Shown here piece after piece: positions 21,478 to 31,460 of a stretch of DNA of 64,000 bases. Position numbers and translations under genes: made by a program. The stretch is from Gambelia wislizenii (Eukaryota > Chordata > Lepidosauria > Squamata > Crotaphytidae). Each line of letters starts with the position of its first letter. The first letter of the stretch is position 1. The DNA is taken from assembly GCA_030847615.1 (NCBI GenBank), contig JAUMIR010000005.1, positions 211,218,645 to 211,282,644 of the forward strand, read 5' to 3'. The notes beneath the pieces are model-generated. The model did no database searches. It saw nothing but the letters and a program-made list of their open reading frames with translations, and was not told the origin of the DNA.

Positions 21478-21682
21478 CTAAATCAGAGCACTGCACAACC
21501 CGAAGATGACACTGACAACGGAATGGGCATACTGCCATTGGAGGATATCCTGGAGGTCCTGTAGGTTCAGGTGTTCCAGAACCTGCTTCATCTTCAAGCA
21601 TAAAATCAAATAAGCCTTTTTGATGGAATGGTTTGGCCAAGCATAGTGGCAGGAGTAGAAGGAAGAAGACAGCCAATTTCAT
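21478..21682 (-). CDS. DCN: Decorin, first coding exon (partial gene)
   Basis: This exon encodes the first 68 residues plus one base of codon 69 of decorin, a class I small leucine-rich proteoglycan secreted to the extracellular matrix, where it binds collagen fibrils and TGF-beta. Visible parts: Met1; a hydrophobic signal peptide (about residues 1-16, [15 protein letters not shown]); the decorin-type segment [11 protein letters not shown] (23-33); a Ser-Gly at 35-36 as the glycosaminoglycan attachment site; and the N-terminal cysteine cluster [14 protein letters not shown] (52-65), which has the class I spacing C-x3-C-x-C-x6-C. The exon ends SDL-G with a phase-1 donor GTAAGC, matching the known decorin boundary. 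The LRR exons lie beyond the left edge. I chose the ATG at 21682 because the signal peptide follows it directly. Confidence 0.95.
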
Positions 21683-21718
21683 GGTTCAGTTCATCTATTC
21701 AAGGGAGCAGCAGTGAAT
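21683..21718 (-). other. DCN: Decorin exon 2, 5' UTR part and acceptor
   Basis: A good acceptor, TTGTTTTCTAG, ends at 21719, giving 36 nt of 5' UTR before the ATG. A branch-point-like GTTAATG lies about 35 nt upstream of the acceptor. Mammalian decorin has a similarly short UTR piece in this exon. Confidence 0.8.
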
Positions 21719-21754
21719 CTAGAAAACAATTCCATGGTGTACACATTAACAGTG

Positions 21755-22190
21755 TGCTGGTGCTCAGATCTATTACACTTGTTAATTGTCATCAAGTCAG
21801 TTTCAACTTATGGCAACCCTATGAAGGAGAGACCTCCAGGACACCCTATCATCAACAGCCCTACTCAAGACCTGCAAACTCAGGGCTGTGGCTTCCTTGA
21901 TTGAATCTATCCACATGTAATAGTCTCTCTCTTTTCCTACTTCCTTCTACTTTATCAAACATTATTGTCTTTTTCCAGTGAGTCATCTCATGATATATCT
22001 GAAATAAGATAGATTCTTTCTGGTCATTTTGGCTTCTAGATAGAATTTAGGCTTGATTTGCTTTAGGACCCACTTTGGCAGTCCATAGTATCTGTAATAC
22101 TCTTCATGTTTGAAATGATTTGATTCTCTTCCTGTCAGCATTTTTCACTTTCTGGCTTTTACTGCCAGACACAGAAACTGGAAATACAAA
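21755..22190 (-). mobile_element. BovB/RTE-like LINE 3' fragment
   Basis: Read on the minus strand this is the end of a BovB-type reverse transcriptase and its short 3' UTR, including a tail TTGAAACTGACTTGATGACA related to the Sauria SINE tail. A homologous copy lies at 61690-63350. The element has the same orientation as decorin and ends only about 40-65 nt upstream of the exon 2 acceptor. Confidence 0.7.
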
Positions 22191-24544
22191 GGTATTTTAC
22201 ATTTGACTTTCATGGCCTAAATTTTATTCTTAGTCCCTGCTGGAGTAGAGGCATTGAATCAATTGGATTTAAATACATGTTGACTCACTATTAAACAATT
22301 GATTCAATGAGTCTACTCTAGTTGGGGCTAGCCAACAGAATTCCTGCTCCTATCTTTTACATATTTGCTATTTAAACAGTTTTGGTGTATCAGTACTATA
22401 GCTTGTTGAAAAAATAATGAAATCAATGCATTTATATAATTTATGCAGGAAACAAATAGGTGTTTCTAACACAGAAATTCACAAAGTAGCATTGGAGACA
22501 ATTGTAGACACATTGGTTTGGACGCTTTGATTTTACTTTCATATATTAGTAACATCCTGACATGTTAGAATTCTTCAGAATGATGAAGGGAAGAAACCAC
22601 ATTTGTTATTTGCCAGTTCTTGGTCAATACAGAAACTGGGTTGAATTATACTCTTCCCACATTTTTTCATTGCTGTGGTTAACCAGAGGTCCTGAAAAAT
22701 TCTTTCTTCTTTCTTTCCTTTGTTCCTTTCTTTCTTTCTTTTTGCCTTAAAAAAAAAAAATCTGCCAGGCTGGCAAAGTCATGTGAAAGGAACTTTTAGC
22801 TGCTCAAAGCAAATCTGATATTTTTAATAGAAAAAGTTCCATTTCAGACTGGTTAGTCTTGGCTTCCTTGACAAATGAATCAACATTTGACCCACTCTTC
22901 AGTGGTCTGCAACAACACTGCAGGTAACCGTCAAGCAGATAAAAAAAGACAGCAAACCCCCTTCCATCTAAATTAGACATTCAGGAAGCTTGTCTTGACC
23001 TGAAATTTCAGATGTTCTAAGAAGCATAGAGCAAGAGGAGATGTGGGAGGAGCCAGGAGGGTTGCAATACACGTAGTTGCTGGTGGCTTCCATCTCAGTG
23101 AGGAGGAAAACTCTGTCTCCAAAGTAGATAGTTCATTTGAAGTTCAGACTTAAAACCCAGAATGGATTCACTCTGCTCTACTGACATTGAAGCTGTTAGC
23201 CACCACTGCATAAAAACTGTAAAACTCTGCTGCCTTTGCAAAAGCAAAGCGTACAAAAGACTGTGCTCTTTTTACAGTTTTACAAGCATATATAGTCAAT
23301 TTTCACTCATGTTTCTTGTTCAACTTTAGTTTATTTTTAAAGTTGACAATATAGCCCCACGAATGTATTTATGTTCTTGTCAGAACCAATAAGATTAATT
23401 CATGTGTTGCCATGAAAAAAAATCTCATGTTCCCATCCTGTAGCAGCAACATCTGTCAACAGAAACCACATGGGATGACTGAATAACAGTTATTTCCCAT
23501 ACAAGTATTGCCTGTGTGGCACTGGTATGGAAAGAAACCACGTCACCCCTTGCTTGTTTATAAATGTTACTTGTGGCACGAGACTCTGCAATATGGAAGC
23601 TGTCTCATGCTGCAGCAGCAATATAGAATATAAACCCAATAGAAACAGCCAGAGTAGTAAAGCCTCTGTATTGAAGGCTATTACAACAGCTTGGGAAACA
23701 ATGCATTTTAATGTATGTAATATATTTAATATCAAAGATTTTGCTAAACTGCATTCCACTGTGCCTCCCGACAGAACAGAACTGATTGAATGTAGATTGG
23801 AGGAGGCATCTTCCTATCTCCTAAGTAGTATCTTTTTATTTGGCCAAGTCAGCTAAATGAAATCTAGTAAAGGTCCACAATCCCATTATATTTTTGTGAA
23901 CTGCCTCAAACGGAGTGAGGGGAGAAGAATATTTAATATAAACCAATCCAATAGTCCTGTTTCCTTTTTATTATTCTAAAGTCGGAGTTGAGAAGCTGCA
24001 TGTGGTGCACTGAAGGGTTTTTTAGGCATTTTACAAAACCTCACCCACAAAAAAAAAATGATGGGAAAAATTGGTGACTGGACATTCATCAGTCATCACT
24101 ACTGGAGGCCTCCAGGATACCTTCAAAATGCCATCCAACCCCCGCCCCCCACACACACAATGAAGAAAATCAGGTGAAAATGAAGGAAAATGGAAACTGG
24201 AAGTTACTCTTGGTTTCATTTTCTGTCTGTCTGGGTTTTTTTCTTTTTTCTTTCTTTCTTTTTTTTTTTTTTTTTTTGCAGGGGGGGATGGTGGTACATC
24301 CCATCACAAAGGCAAACATTGGGCTTTGCACCCTCCACAGTTGTCCATCCCATGCTAAGCGCTTCCATGGAGCGAGTATCATTTTCTTTCTTTTCTTCAC
24401 TCCAACTGCCTATGAATTCAGGTATGAGATTATGTAATTATAGTCTCCTTCCAAAAAAAAAAAAAAAGAAAAAGAAAGAAAGAAAGAAAAAATCTGGGTG
24501 CTATAAGCAGCTTGGTTTCAGAGTATCTCCTGAATAAGGCTGCT
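22191..24544. other. Intron 1 DNA with simple repeats
   Basis: No exon recognised. There is a (CTTT)n tract at about 22700-22745. A pyrimidine tract at 24226-24282 and a complementary purine tract at 24453-24492 flank a 170-bp segment. The frame at 23527-23856 has no known domain. Confidence 0.5.
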
Positions 24545-24845
24545 TGAGGCTTGGGATCTTTAAGGGGGAGGGCTTTTTCTGTGTCCCACTACCATCACAG
24601 AAGAGGACATAGGAGACACCCTTCTCCATGGCTGCTCTCATGCTGTAGAATTTCCCTCCAATGGAAGGCTAGGTTGACCCCTCCCCTTTTTAATCTCTTT
24701 TTGCCATTGGGCAAAGGACTTTTTATTTAATCAAGCTTTCACTTTTTAACTAGGTGTGGCAGAAGTGTCTTTTAATGGGGTGTGCTGTACTTTTATCTCT
24801 GTTATTTTAAAATGTAGTTTAAATGGTTTTAAATATTTTAATAGG
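24545..24845 (+). mobile_element. L2/CR1-like LINE 3' fragment
   Basis: A decayed version of the LINE C-terminal segment (GGGCTTTTTCTGTG ... TGTAGAATTTCCCTCC) can be read, followed by a TTTTAAATGG-rich 3' UTR. It shares family features with 540-1252. It is heavily mutated. Confidence 0.5.
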
Positions 24846-25067
24846 TGATGGTGTGCTTTCAAATCATTTCTGAGTTATGATGATTGTAAGTTGAACCTAT
24901 TATGGGGTTTTCTTGGCAATATTTCTACAGAGGGGGTTTGCTTTTGCCTTCCTCTGAGACTGAGTGTGTGTGACTTGCTCAAGGTCACCCAGTGGGTTTC
25001 CATGGCTGAGTAGGGATTTGAACACTGGTCCAATTCTAAAAACCCCTATACCATTTGGCTCTCATTT
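24846..25067 (-). mobile_element. Sauria-type SINE
   Basis: Reverse complement of the same family as 19366-19603: head GAGAGCCAAATGGTATAGGG, B box GTTCAAATCC, middle ACCCACTGGGTGACCTTG and BovB-like tail. More diverged than the 19-kb copy. Confidence 0.85.
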
Positions 25068-25149
25068 TAATGGGATTGTTTATTTAATAGCTGTTTAAAA
25101 ACTTTTGCATTGGAAATTGATTTTACTTGCAAGCCTCCTATTGGGACAA

Positions 25150-25330
25150 ATGTGGAATATGAAACATGTACACACAAAATAACCTGATGAAGGATAATTA
25201 GGCTAAGAGATAGAAAGTGGTCTAAGGCTGACCACTGAGTTCCAGCACTGACTTGGAACCTGGACCTAGGCCTTCTTATTTAACACCAGCACTCTAGGAA
25301 TGCACTACACCTCACAGGCTCTCAGTTAAG
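25150..25330 (-). mobile_element. Old tRNA-derived SINE
   Basis: On the minus strand: AGAGCCTGTGAGGTGTAGTG head, a weak B box, and a CTCTTAGCCTAATTATCCTTC segment resembling the CTCAGCCTAACCTACCTC block of squamate SINEs. Strongly decayed. Confidence 0.5.
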
Positions 25331-26085
25331 AACTTGCAATATGCTTCTGAATTAATTTGTGATGGATAAATCTGTACGATTATCATGTAACTGCACAAGT
25401 CTTCAGGGTCAGTGGACAGTAGCTTCAGTAAGCTTTATTGTCACAGAAGAAATTAAAGAGCAATAGTATACAATATTGCTGCTTCCAATGAAGCACAAAG
25501 AGAAAGCAGCAAAATAAAAAAGTGCTTACAATCAGCCAGATCTGGCAGGCAAGTCATTCATTGGTTACTCATTATTCAACCTCCCTGTTCTCACTTAGCA
25601 TAAGTTGTGCCTATTGTCCACTCATAGCCCTGGCAGCTGCAAGGTCATTAAAACCATATTTTCATGATGGAACTCATGCTCCCACAGCTGTTCTCAGCAC
25701 CTCAGCTTGGTAACATTTCAAAAGAATGGCAAACATCAAACAGTCAAATAAGAAAGTACACAGCAACAACAGCACACAGAATTAATGGCAGGAAAAGGTT
25801 GCTTTATGGCCTGATCCTGACAATGACTAATAACACAGTGTTGGGGAAGCAGCTTAGGCCCTCTGGATGCTGTTGGGCTACAACACCATCAAACCTGATA
25901 CCTGGCCATGCTGACTGAGGCTAGGTGTCAAAGTCCTGCAGCATTTGGAGGACTACAGTTTCCCTCCCTCTGCAGGAGACTTTCTAGTCAAAAGTCATAT
26001 TACATAAATATAAGCTGTGGGGGATCCAAAGCAGAAACATAAAATTACATCATTGTACTAATCATTTCCTCTTTTAGCCAATCAG
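25331..26085. other. Intron 1 DNA with MITE fragment
   Basis: 25842-25972 resembles a squamate MITE family (GGGCTACAACACCATCA and ATGCTGACTGAGGCTAGG blocks), also seen at 39214-39316. The rest is unassigned. Confidence 0.4.
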
Positions 26086-26215
26086 GCACCCTTTCATACT
26101 ACACAGTTATAGTACTATGATTCCACTTTAAGTGCCATCCCTTAGAATTTTGGGATTTGTAGAAGTAGAAGGGCCATGAATCATTCTGTGAGTTTGGAGC
26201 TATACAATCAATTCA
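26086..26215. repeat. hAT-like MITE end
   Basis: ACCCTTTCATACTACACAGTT followed by ACTATGATTCCACTTTAA matches the left end at 12300. The other end is not found. Confidence 0.5.
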
Positions 26216-26382
26216 AAGCTCTCTCCCCTGTTAGTGGTGATAAGCAATAAGAGCAACCTGTCACTTCTCAGAGAACATGCAGGTGACCTTGGATGATACT
26301 GCACAAGAAATGCCTGTCAAACCCCAGAGAGCAGGAATCCCTGCAGAAAAAAACAATATGCTATGGTTGAGGACCTGACAAG

Positions 26383-26897
26383 ATGTCTCAAGAGGTTTGC
26401 TGTCTTGCTGGGGCAAAAATCTGTGATGTAACAGAGAGGCTGATGAGACTCATCAAGTCCACGGACCATTACCCCTTCCTTTTTGTCCATGTGGGAACCA
26501 ATGACACTGCGAGGCATAGACTTCAGTATATCACAAGGGATTACAGGCTCTGGGCAGAAAGGTGAAGGATCTTGATGCACAAGTTGTCATTTCATCTCTC
26601 CTACCAGTTGAAGGACATGGCCTAGGAAGGGAGAGAATAGTGGAGGTGAACAACTGGTTCTGCAGATGGTGCCACCAGGAACAATTTGGCTTCTTGGACT
26701 ATGGTTTGAGGTTTCATAAAAATGGATTTCTGGCAAGTGATGGTTTGCATCTCACAACAGTTGGCAGGAATGTTTTTGCTAAGAATCTCACAAATCTGAT
26801 AAGGAGGGCTTTAAACTGTGCTATGTGGGGGCAGGAGACAGTATTTTTGAGGACAGGAGTTGATCAAGTGCTGGAGATAATAGCCCAATGGTTATAG
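26383..26897 (+). pseudogene. CR1 ORF1 remnant, SGNH-esterase-like
   Basis: Two frames give FVHVGTNDTARH, then AQVVISSLLPVEGHGLGRE, NNWFCRWCHQEQFGFLDYG and DGLHLTTVGRNVFAKNL. GTND and DGLH correspond to the G-x-N-D and D-x-x-H blocks of SGNH hydrolases found in CR1-group ORF1 proteins. A stop at 26563 and a frame change near it break the gene. The role in retrotransposition is uncertain. Confidence 0.7.
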
Positions 26898-28726
26898 AGA
26901 GAACTGGGTAAATAGTACAAGAATCCAACAGTGGGAGGGAAAAAAACTTAAATAAGCAACTAGCTGGAATGGCCCATGATCTTAGATGTCTCTATGCTAT
27001 TGCACATAGCATGGGAAATAAACAAGATGAACTTGAACTCTTAACAAAGTAAAGCAAATATGATATAAAAGCCATCACTGAAACCTGGTGAGATAAGTCT
27101 CATGATTGGAATTTAGTAGTAGAGGGGTATAACCTATTTCAGATAATTAGATCAAACAGGGAAGGAGGAGGAGTAGCATTATATGTCAAGGATGCTTACT
27201 CCTGTTAAGAGATCATGACTTGAATCCTGGAAGCCAGATTGAGAGCATTTGGATAAAAAAATAAGGGAAAGAGAAACAACAGTGATGTCATTGTGGGGGG
27301 TCTACTACAGACCCGCAAGCCCAGACTGAGGACTTGGATGATGACTTTCTGGAACAGATGACTACACATTCAGAAAGGAGATCTGTAGTAGTCTGTGGGA
27401 TTTGAACTATCCTGATATTTGTTGTAAGTCAAATTCTGCTAGAATATAAGGTCCAACAAAATCCTCACTTTTCTTGCAGACAATTTCATTTTCTAAAAGG
27501 TGAAAGAAGCAACAAGGGATCAGCTATTTTAGATCTAATCCTAACCAATAATGATGACCTGGTTAATGGGATGAAAGTGGCAAGATCCTTTGGTGGGAGT
27601 GACCATGTTCACCTGGAGTTTGTTATACAGTGAAAAGGGGTAGTCCAAGCATAGTCAGACACCCATTCTAGACTCTAAGAAAGCTGATTTCGGTAAACTT
27701 AAGGAAATACTGAGTGCAACCCCATGGTCAGGAATACTAAAAGAGAAGGGAGTTCATGATGGATGGGAGTTTCTTAACAGTGAGATGTTGAAGGCACATT
27801 TTCAGACACTTCAAATGAGGAAGAAAAATGGGAGGTGTCTAAAGAAATTTCAACTGAGCTAAGATTTAAAAGGGACATGTACAAGAAAAGGAAAGGGGAA
27901 ATCACCAAAGAGGAATGCAAACATCCAGTATGTGTAGGGAGAAAGTCAGAAAAGATGAAACACAGAATGAGCTCAGGATTGCTAGAGAGGTTAAAAACAA
28001 TAAAAAGGGCTTTTTGGTTACGTCCATAGTAAAAGGAAGAAAAAGGAAATGGTAGGGCCACTGCATGGAGAAGATAGCAAAATGCTAACAGGGGAGAGAG
28101 AAAAGGAAGAACTACTCAACACCTTATTTGCCTCAGTCTTCTCCCAAAAAGAAAACAGTGTTTAACCTGGGAAAAATGGAGTAGGGGAAATGCAGCACAA
28201 AATAAGTAAAGATGTAGTACAGGAATACTTGGCTATTCTAAATGAATTCAAGTCTCCAGGACCAGATGAACTACATCCAAGAGTATTAAAAGAAAAGGCA
28301 GAAGTAATGTCAGAACCACTGCCAATAATATTTGAAAATTTCTGAAGAACAGGAGAAGTCACAGCAGATTGGAGGAGGGCAAATCTTGTCCCCATCTTCA
28401 AAAAGGGAAAAAGAGAACCCAAACAATTACCACCCAGTCAGCCTGACATCAATAAGAGGAAAATTTCTAGAGCAGATTACTAAACAGACAGTCTGTAAGC
28501 ACTTAGAAAGGCATGCTGTAATCACTAAAAGTCTACATAGGTATCTCAAAAACAAGTCATTCCAGACTAATTATATCTTTTATTTTGATAGAGTTACAAG
28601 CTTGGTTGATGAAGAGAATACTGTGGATGTAGCACATCTTTATTTCAATAGGATCTCTAACCAGTTTTCCCTATGATTTTCCTTTGGGTTTTTTCGGGCT
28701 GTGAGGCCATGTTCTGGAGTAGTTTC

Positions 28727-28770
28727 TTTCTGACATTTCACCAGCATCTGTGGCTGGCATCCTCAGAGAA
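28727..28770 (-). ncRNA. Hammerhead-like core in Penelope repeat (decayed)
   Basis: Minus strand: TTCT, CTGAGGA, a stem GCC..GC loop GC..GGT, GAAA, TGTC, AGAA. The CUGANGA and GAAA boxes are intact, but the ACGU stem III seen in the better copies reads AUGU. Probably inactive. Confidence 0.45.
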
Positions 28771-29304
28771 TGGTTGGGTACATGTGTGTGTGGAGTTTAT
28801 ATGCTGTGAACCCCTGTTGGAGAGTATATGTATTTGAATGGTTAGTTTCTGGGTATAGAAATGCAAGGCTCATTAGTGTCTGTTTGGCTAATGGTTGGTT
28901 GATGGGCCATTATCTGCTGGGAATCCTTCTGTCCCTGGGTAGAATTCTTTTCTAAGTGTTGAGTTTTGATTCTATTGTATTTCAAAACTGGGAACCAGAT
29001 TTTGTTTACTTTGAGGGTTTCTTCTTTCCTGTTGAAGTTGTCCAAGTGTTTGTGGATTTCAATACCTTCTCTGTGCATTTTGACATGATAGTTGTTGGCC
29101 TGGTCTAGAATTTCTGTGTTTTAAAATAGCATTTTGTGTCCAGGTTGGTTTATCACATGTTCTGCTACTGCTGATTTTTCTGGTTGGCCCAGTCTGCAGT
29201 GTCTCTCATGTTCCTTGATTCGTGTTTGCACACTGCGTTTAGTGGTCCCTATGTAAACTTGTCTACAGCTGCATGGTAAGTGGTAGAAGGGCCATGTATG
29301 ATAT

Positions 29305-30026
29305 GTGGTAGAACTCAGGCACCTAATCTGGGCCCTACAGGCTAATAGTTACTCCAGATCAGACATCACAAGAGCAGCCAGACCCAGAAAAAACCACAGG
29401 AATGAAGAAGAAAAACAGCCACCCAAAGGGAAGGTATTTTTACCATACATCAAAGGAGTCACAGACAGAACAGGGAAACTGATGAGGAAACAAAACCTCC
29501 CAGCAATCTACAGACCAACCAGAAAAATCCAAGAAATGCTACGCTCAGTGAAGGACAAAAGAGACCCTCTCACAGCTGCATGAGTTTACCACATACCATG
29601 CAGCTGTGGACAAGTTTACATAGGTACCACTAAACGCAGTGTGCAAACACAAATCAAGGAACATGAGAGACACTACAGACTGGGCCAGCCAGAAAAGCTG
29701 TAGCAGGACATGTTATAAACCAACCTGGACACAAAATGCAATTTGAAAACACAGAGATTCTAGACCAGGCGAACAACTATCATGTCAGAATGCACAGAGA
29801 AGCTATTGAAATCCACAAACACCTGGACAACTTCAACAGGAAAGAAGAAACCCTCAAAGTAAACAAAATCTGGCTTCCAGTTTTGACCTACAATAGAATC
29901 AAAACTCAACACTTACAAAAGAATTCCTCCCAGGGACAGGAGGATTCCCAGCAGATACTGGTCCATCAACCAGCCATTAGCCAAACAGATACTAACGAGC
30001 CTTGCATTTCTATACCCAGAAACTAA
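29305..30026 (+). pseudogene. Penelope RT C-terminus + GIY-YIG endonuclease remnant
   Basis: Frames at 29305-29583 and 29736-30026, joined across stops near 29583 and 29701, give the GIY-YIG-type CSCGQVYIGTTKRS, an IKEHERHYRLGQPEK segment, HREAIEIHKHLDNFNRKEET and a KTQHLQKNSSQGQED tail. Penelope-like elements fuse an RT to this nuclease. The RT core itself is missing. Confidence 0.75.
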
Positions 30027-30106
30027 CCATTCAATTACACAAAATTACATATACTCTCCAACAGGAGTTCACAGCATATATACTCCACACACACACCTAC
30101 CCAACC

Positions 30107-30150
30107 ATTCTCTGAGGATGCTAGCCACAGATGCAGATGAAACATCAGAA
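30107..30150 (+). ncRNA. Hammerhead-like core in Penelope repeat (decayed)
   Basis: Plus strand: TTCT, CTGAGGA, a stem II now mispaired (GCT..GAT), GAAA, CATC, AGAA. The core boxes are kept; the stem and ACAU in place of ACGU argue against activity. Confidence 0.45.
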
Positions 30151-31319
30151 AGAAACTATTCCAGAACACGGCCTCACAGCCTGAAAAAAAAAAACCCAAA
30201 GAAAAATCTATGGGTGCCGGCCATGAAAGCCTTCGACTTCACGATCCCCTATGATATTCTTGCAAACAAGGTAGTAAAATATGGGCTAGACAATGCTAGA
30301 GTTAGGTGGATTTGTAATTGGTTGACTGACTGAACATAGGATGCTCGCCAATGGCTCCTCTTCATCCTGGAGAGAAGTGACTAGGGGGGTGCCACAGAGT
30401 TCTGTCCTGGACCCAGTACTATTTAACATCTTTATAAATGACTTGGATGATGGAATAGAGGACATACTTATCAAATTTGTAGATGACACAAAATTAGGAG
30501 GGGGGTAGCTAACACTCCAGGGGACAGGATCAGAATTCAAGGTGACCTTAACAGATTAGAGAGCCGGGCCAAAACTAACAAAATGAATTTCAAGGTACTA
30601 CACTTAGGCAGAATAAAAAATGAAATGCACATATATAGGATGGGTAACACCTGGCTTGACAATAGTACATGTGAACAGGATCTAGGAGTCTTAGTAGAGC
30701 ACAAGTTGAACATGAGTTAACAGTGTGATGTGGCAGCTAAAAAAGCTGCACCAATAGGAGTATAGTGTCTAGATCAAGGGAAATAATAGTGCCATTCTAT
30801 TCTGCTTTGGTCAGCCCTCACCTGGAATACTGTGTCCAGTTCTGGGCACCACCATTCAAGAAGGATATTGACAGGCTGGAATATGTCCAGAGGAGGGCAA
30901 CCAAAATGGTGAAAGGTCTGGAAAACATGCCCTCTGAAGAGTGGGTTAGGGAGCTGGGTATGTTTAGCCTGGAGAAGAGAAAGTTAAGAGTTGACATGAT
31001 AGCCATGTTTAGATGTTTGAAAGGATATCAAGGAGCAAGCTTGTTTTCTGCTGTCCAGAGACTAGGACATGGAGCAATGGATTCAAACTACAAGAAAAGA
31101 GATTCTACTTAAACATTAGGAAAAACTTCCTGATAATAAGAGCTGTTCAACTGTGCAATATTTTGACTCAGAGTGTGGTGGATTCTCCTTCTTTGGAGGT
31201 TTTTAAACAGAGGCTGGATGGCCATCTGCCAGGTGTGCTTTTATTGTGTATTCCTGCATGGTAGGGAGTTGGACTGGATGGCCCTTGTGGTATCTTCCAG
31301 CTCTATGATTCTGTGCATA

Positions 31320-31460
31320 GTGCATTTGTTGAGGCACTAGAGCTCTCTAGCTGATCATGCTAAATAACCCTTTGCAAACCACAGGACTCACAGGATACAG
31401 CCATGGCAGTAAAAGTAGACTCATAGCACTCTAATTTTATAGTGTGAAAAAGCTCCAAGT
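31320..31460. repeat. hAT-like MITE remnant
   Basis: GCCATGGCAGTAAAAGTAGA and ATAGCACTCTAATTTTATAG then TGTGAAAAAG form the right-hand, inverted end of the family seen at 12300 and 26086. Confidence 0.5.

Larger units (their letters stand above)
28678..30246 (+). mobile_element. Palindromic Penelope-like element inside CR1
   Basis: Insertion flanked by the 9-bp repeat CCCTATGAT (28669-28677 and 30247-30255). The left part (28678 to about 29290) is a minus-strand copy and the right part (about 29300-30246) a plus-strand copy of the 3' half of a Penelope element. The plus copy encodes the RT-endonuclease connector (GKVFLPYIKGVTDRTGKLM, YRPTRKIQEMLRS) and a GIY-YIG nuclease start (VYHIPCSCGQVYIGTTKRSV). 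Both copies share the segment from VYIGTTKRS to the terminal repeat. Stops are present, so it is non-functional. Confidence 0.85.
26965..31240 (+). pseudogene. CR1 ORF2 remnant (endonuclease + RT)
   Basis: Endonuclease blocks: MGNKQDELELL, AITETW, GGGVALYVKDAY. RT blocks: SPGPDELHPRVLKE, RTGEVTADWRRANLVPIFKKG, then after the insertion [30 protein letters not shown], a TKLGG segment and the C-terminal [20 protein letters not shown] and [16 protein letters not shown]. Typical CR1 order. Broken by stops, frameshifts and the Penelope insertion; the core F/YADD motif falls in a damaged stretch near 30475-30495. Confidence 0.75.
26250..31313 (+). mobile_element. CR1 LINE, near full length, interrupted
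   Basis: It contains remnants of CR1 ORF1 (about 26280-26900), ORF2 endonuclease (about 26965-27640), ORF2 reverse transcriptase (28180-28677, resuming 30247-31240) and the typical CR1 3' end GGACTGGATGGCCCTTGTGG followed by CTATGATTCT. A Penelope element sits at 28678-30246 with the duplicated CR1 sequence CCCTATGAT on both sides. Many stops and frameshifts show a long-dead copy. The 5' end is not precisely defined. Confidence 0.85.

Noticed and set aside
23527..23856. Plus-strand frame of 109 codons in decorin intron 1
   Set aside because: No known domain, antisense to the gene, and the reverse strand is equally open.
24226..24492. Pyrimidine tract and complementary purine tract read as a possible transposon with inverted ends
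   Set aside because: Simple-sequence tracts alone; no target duplication or unique terminal sequence.
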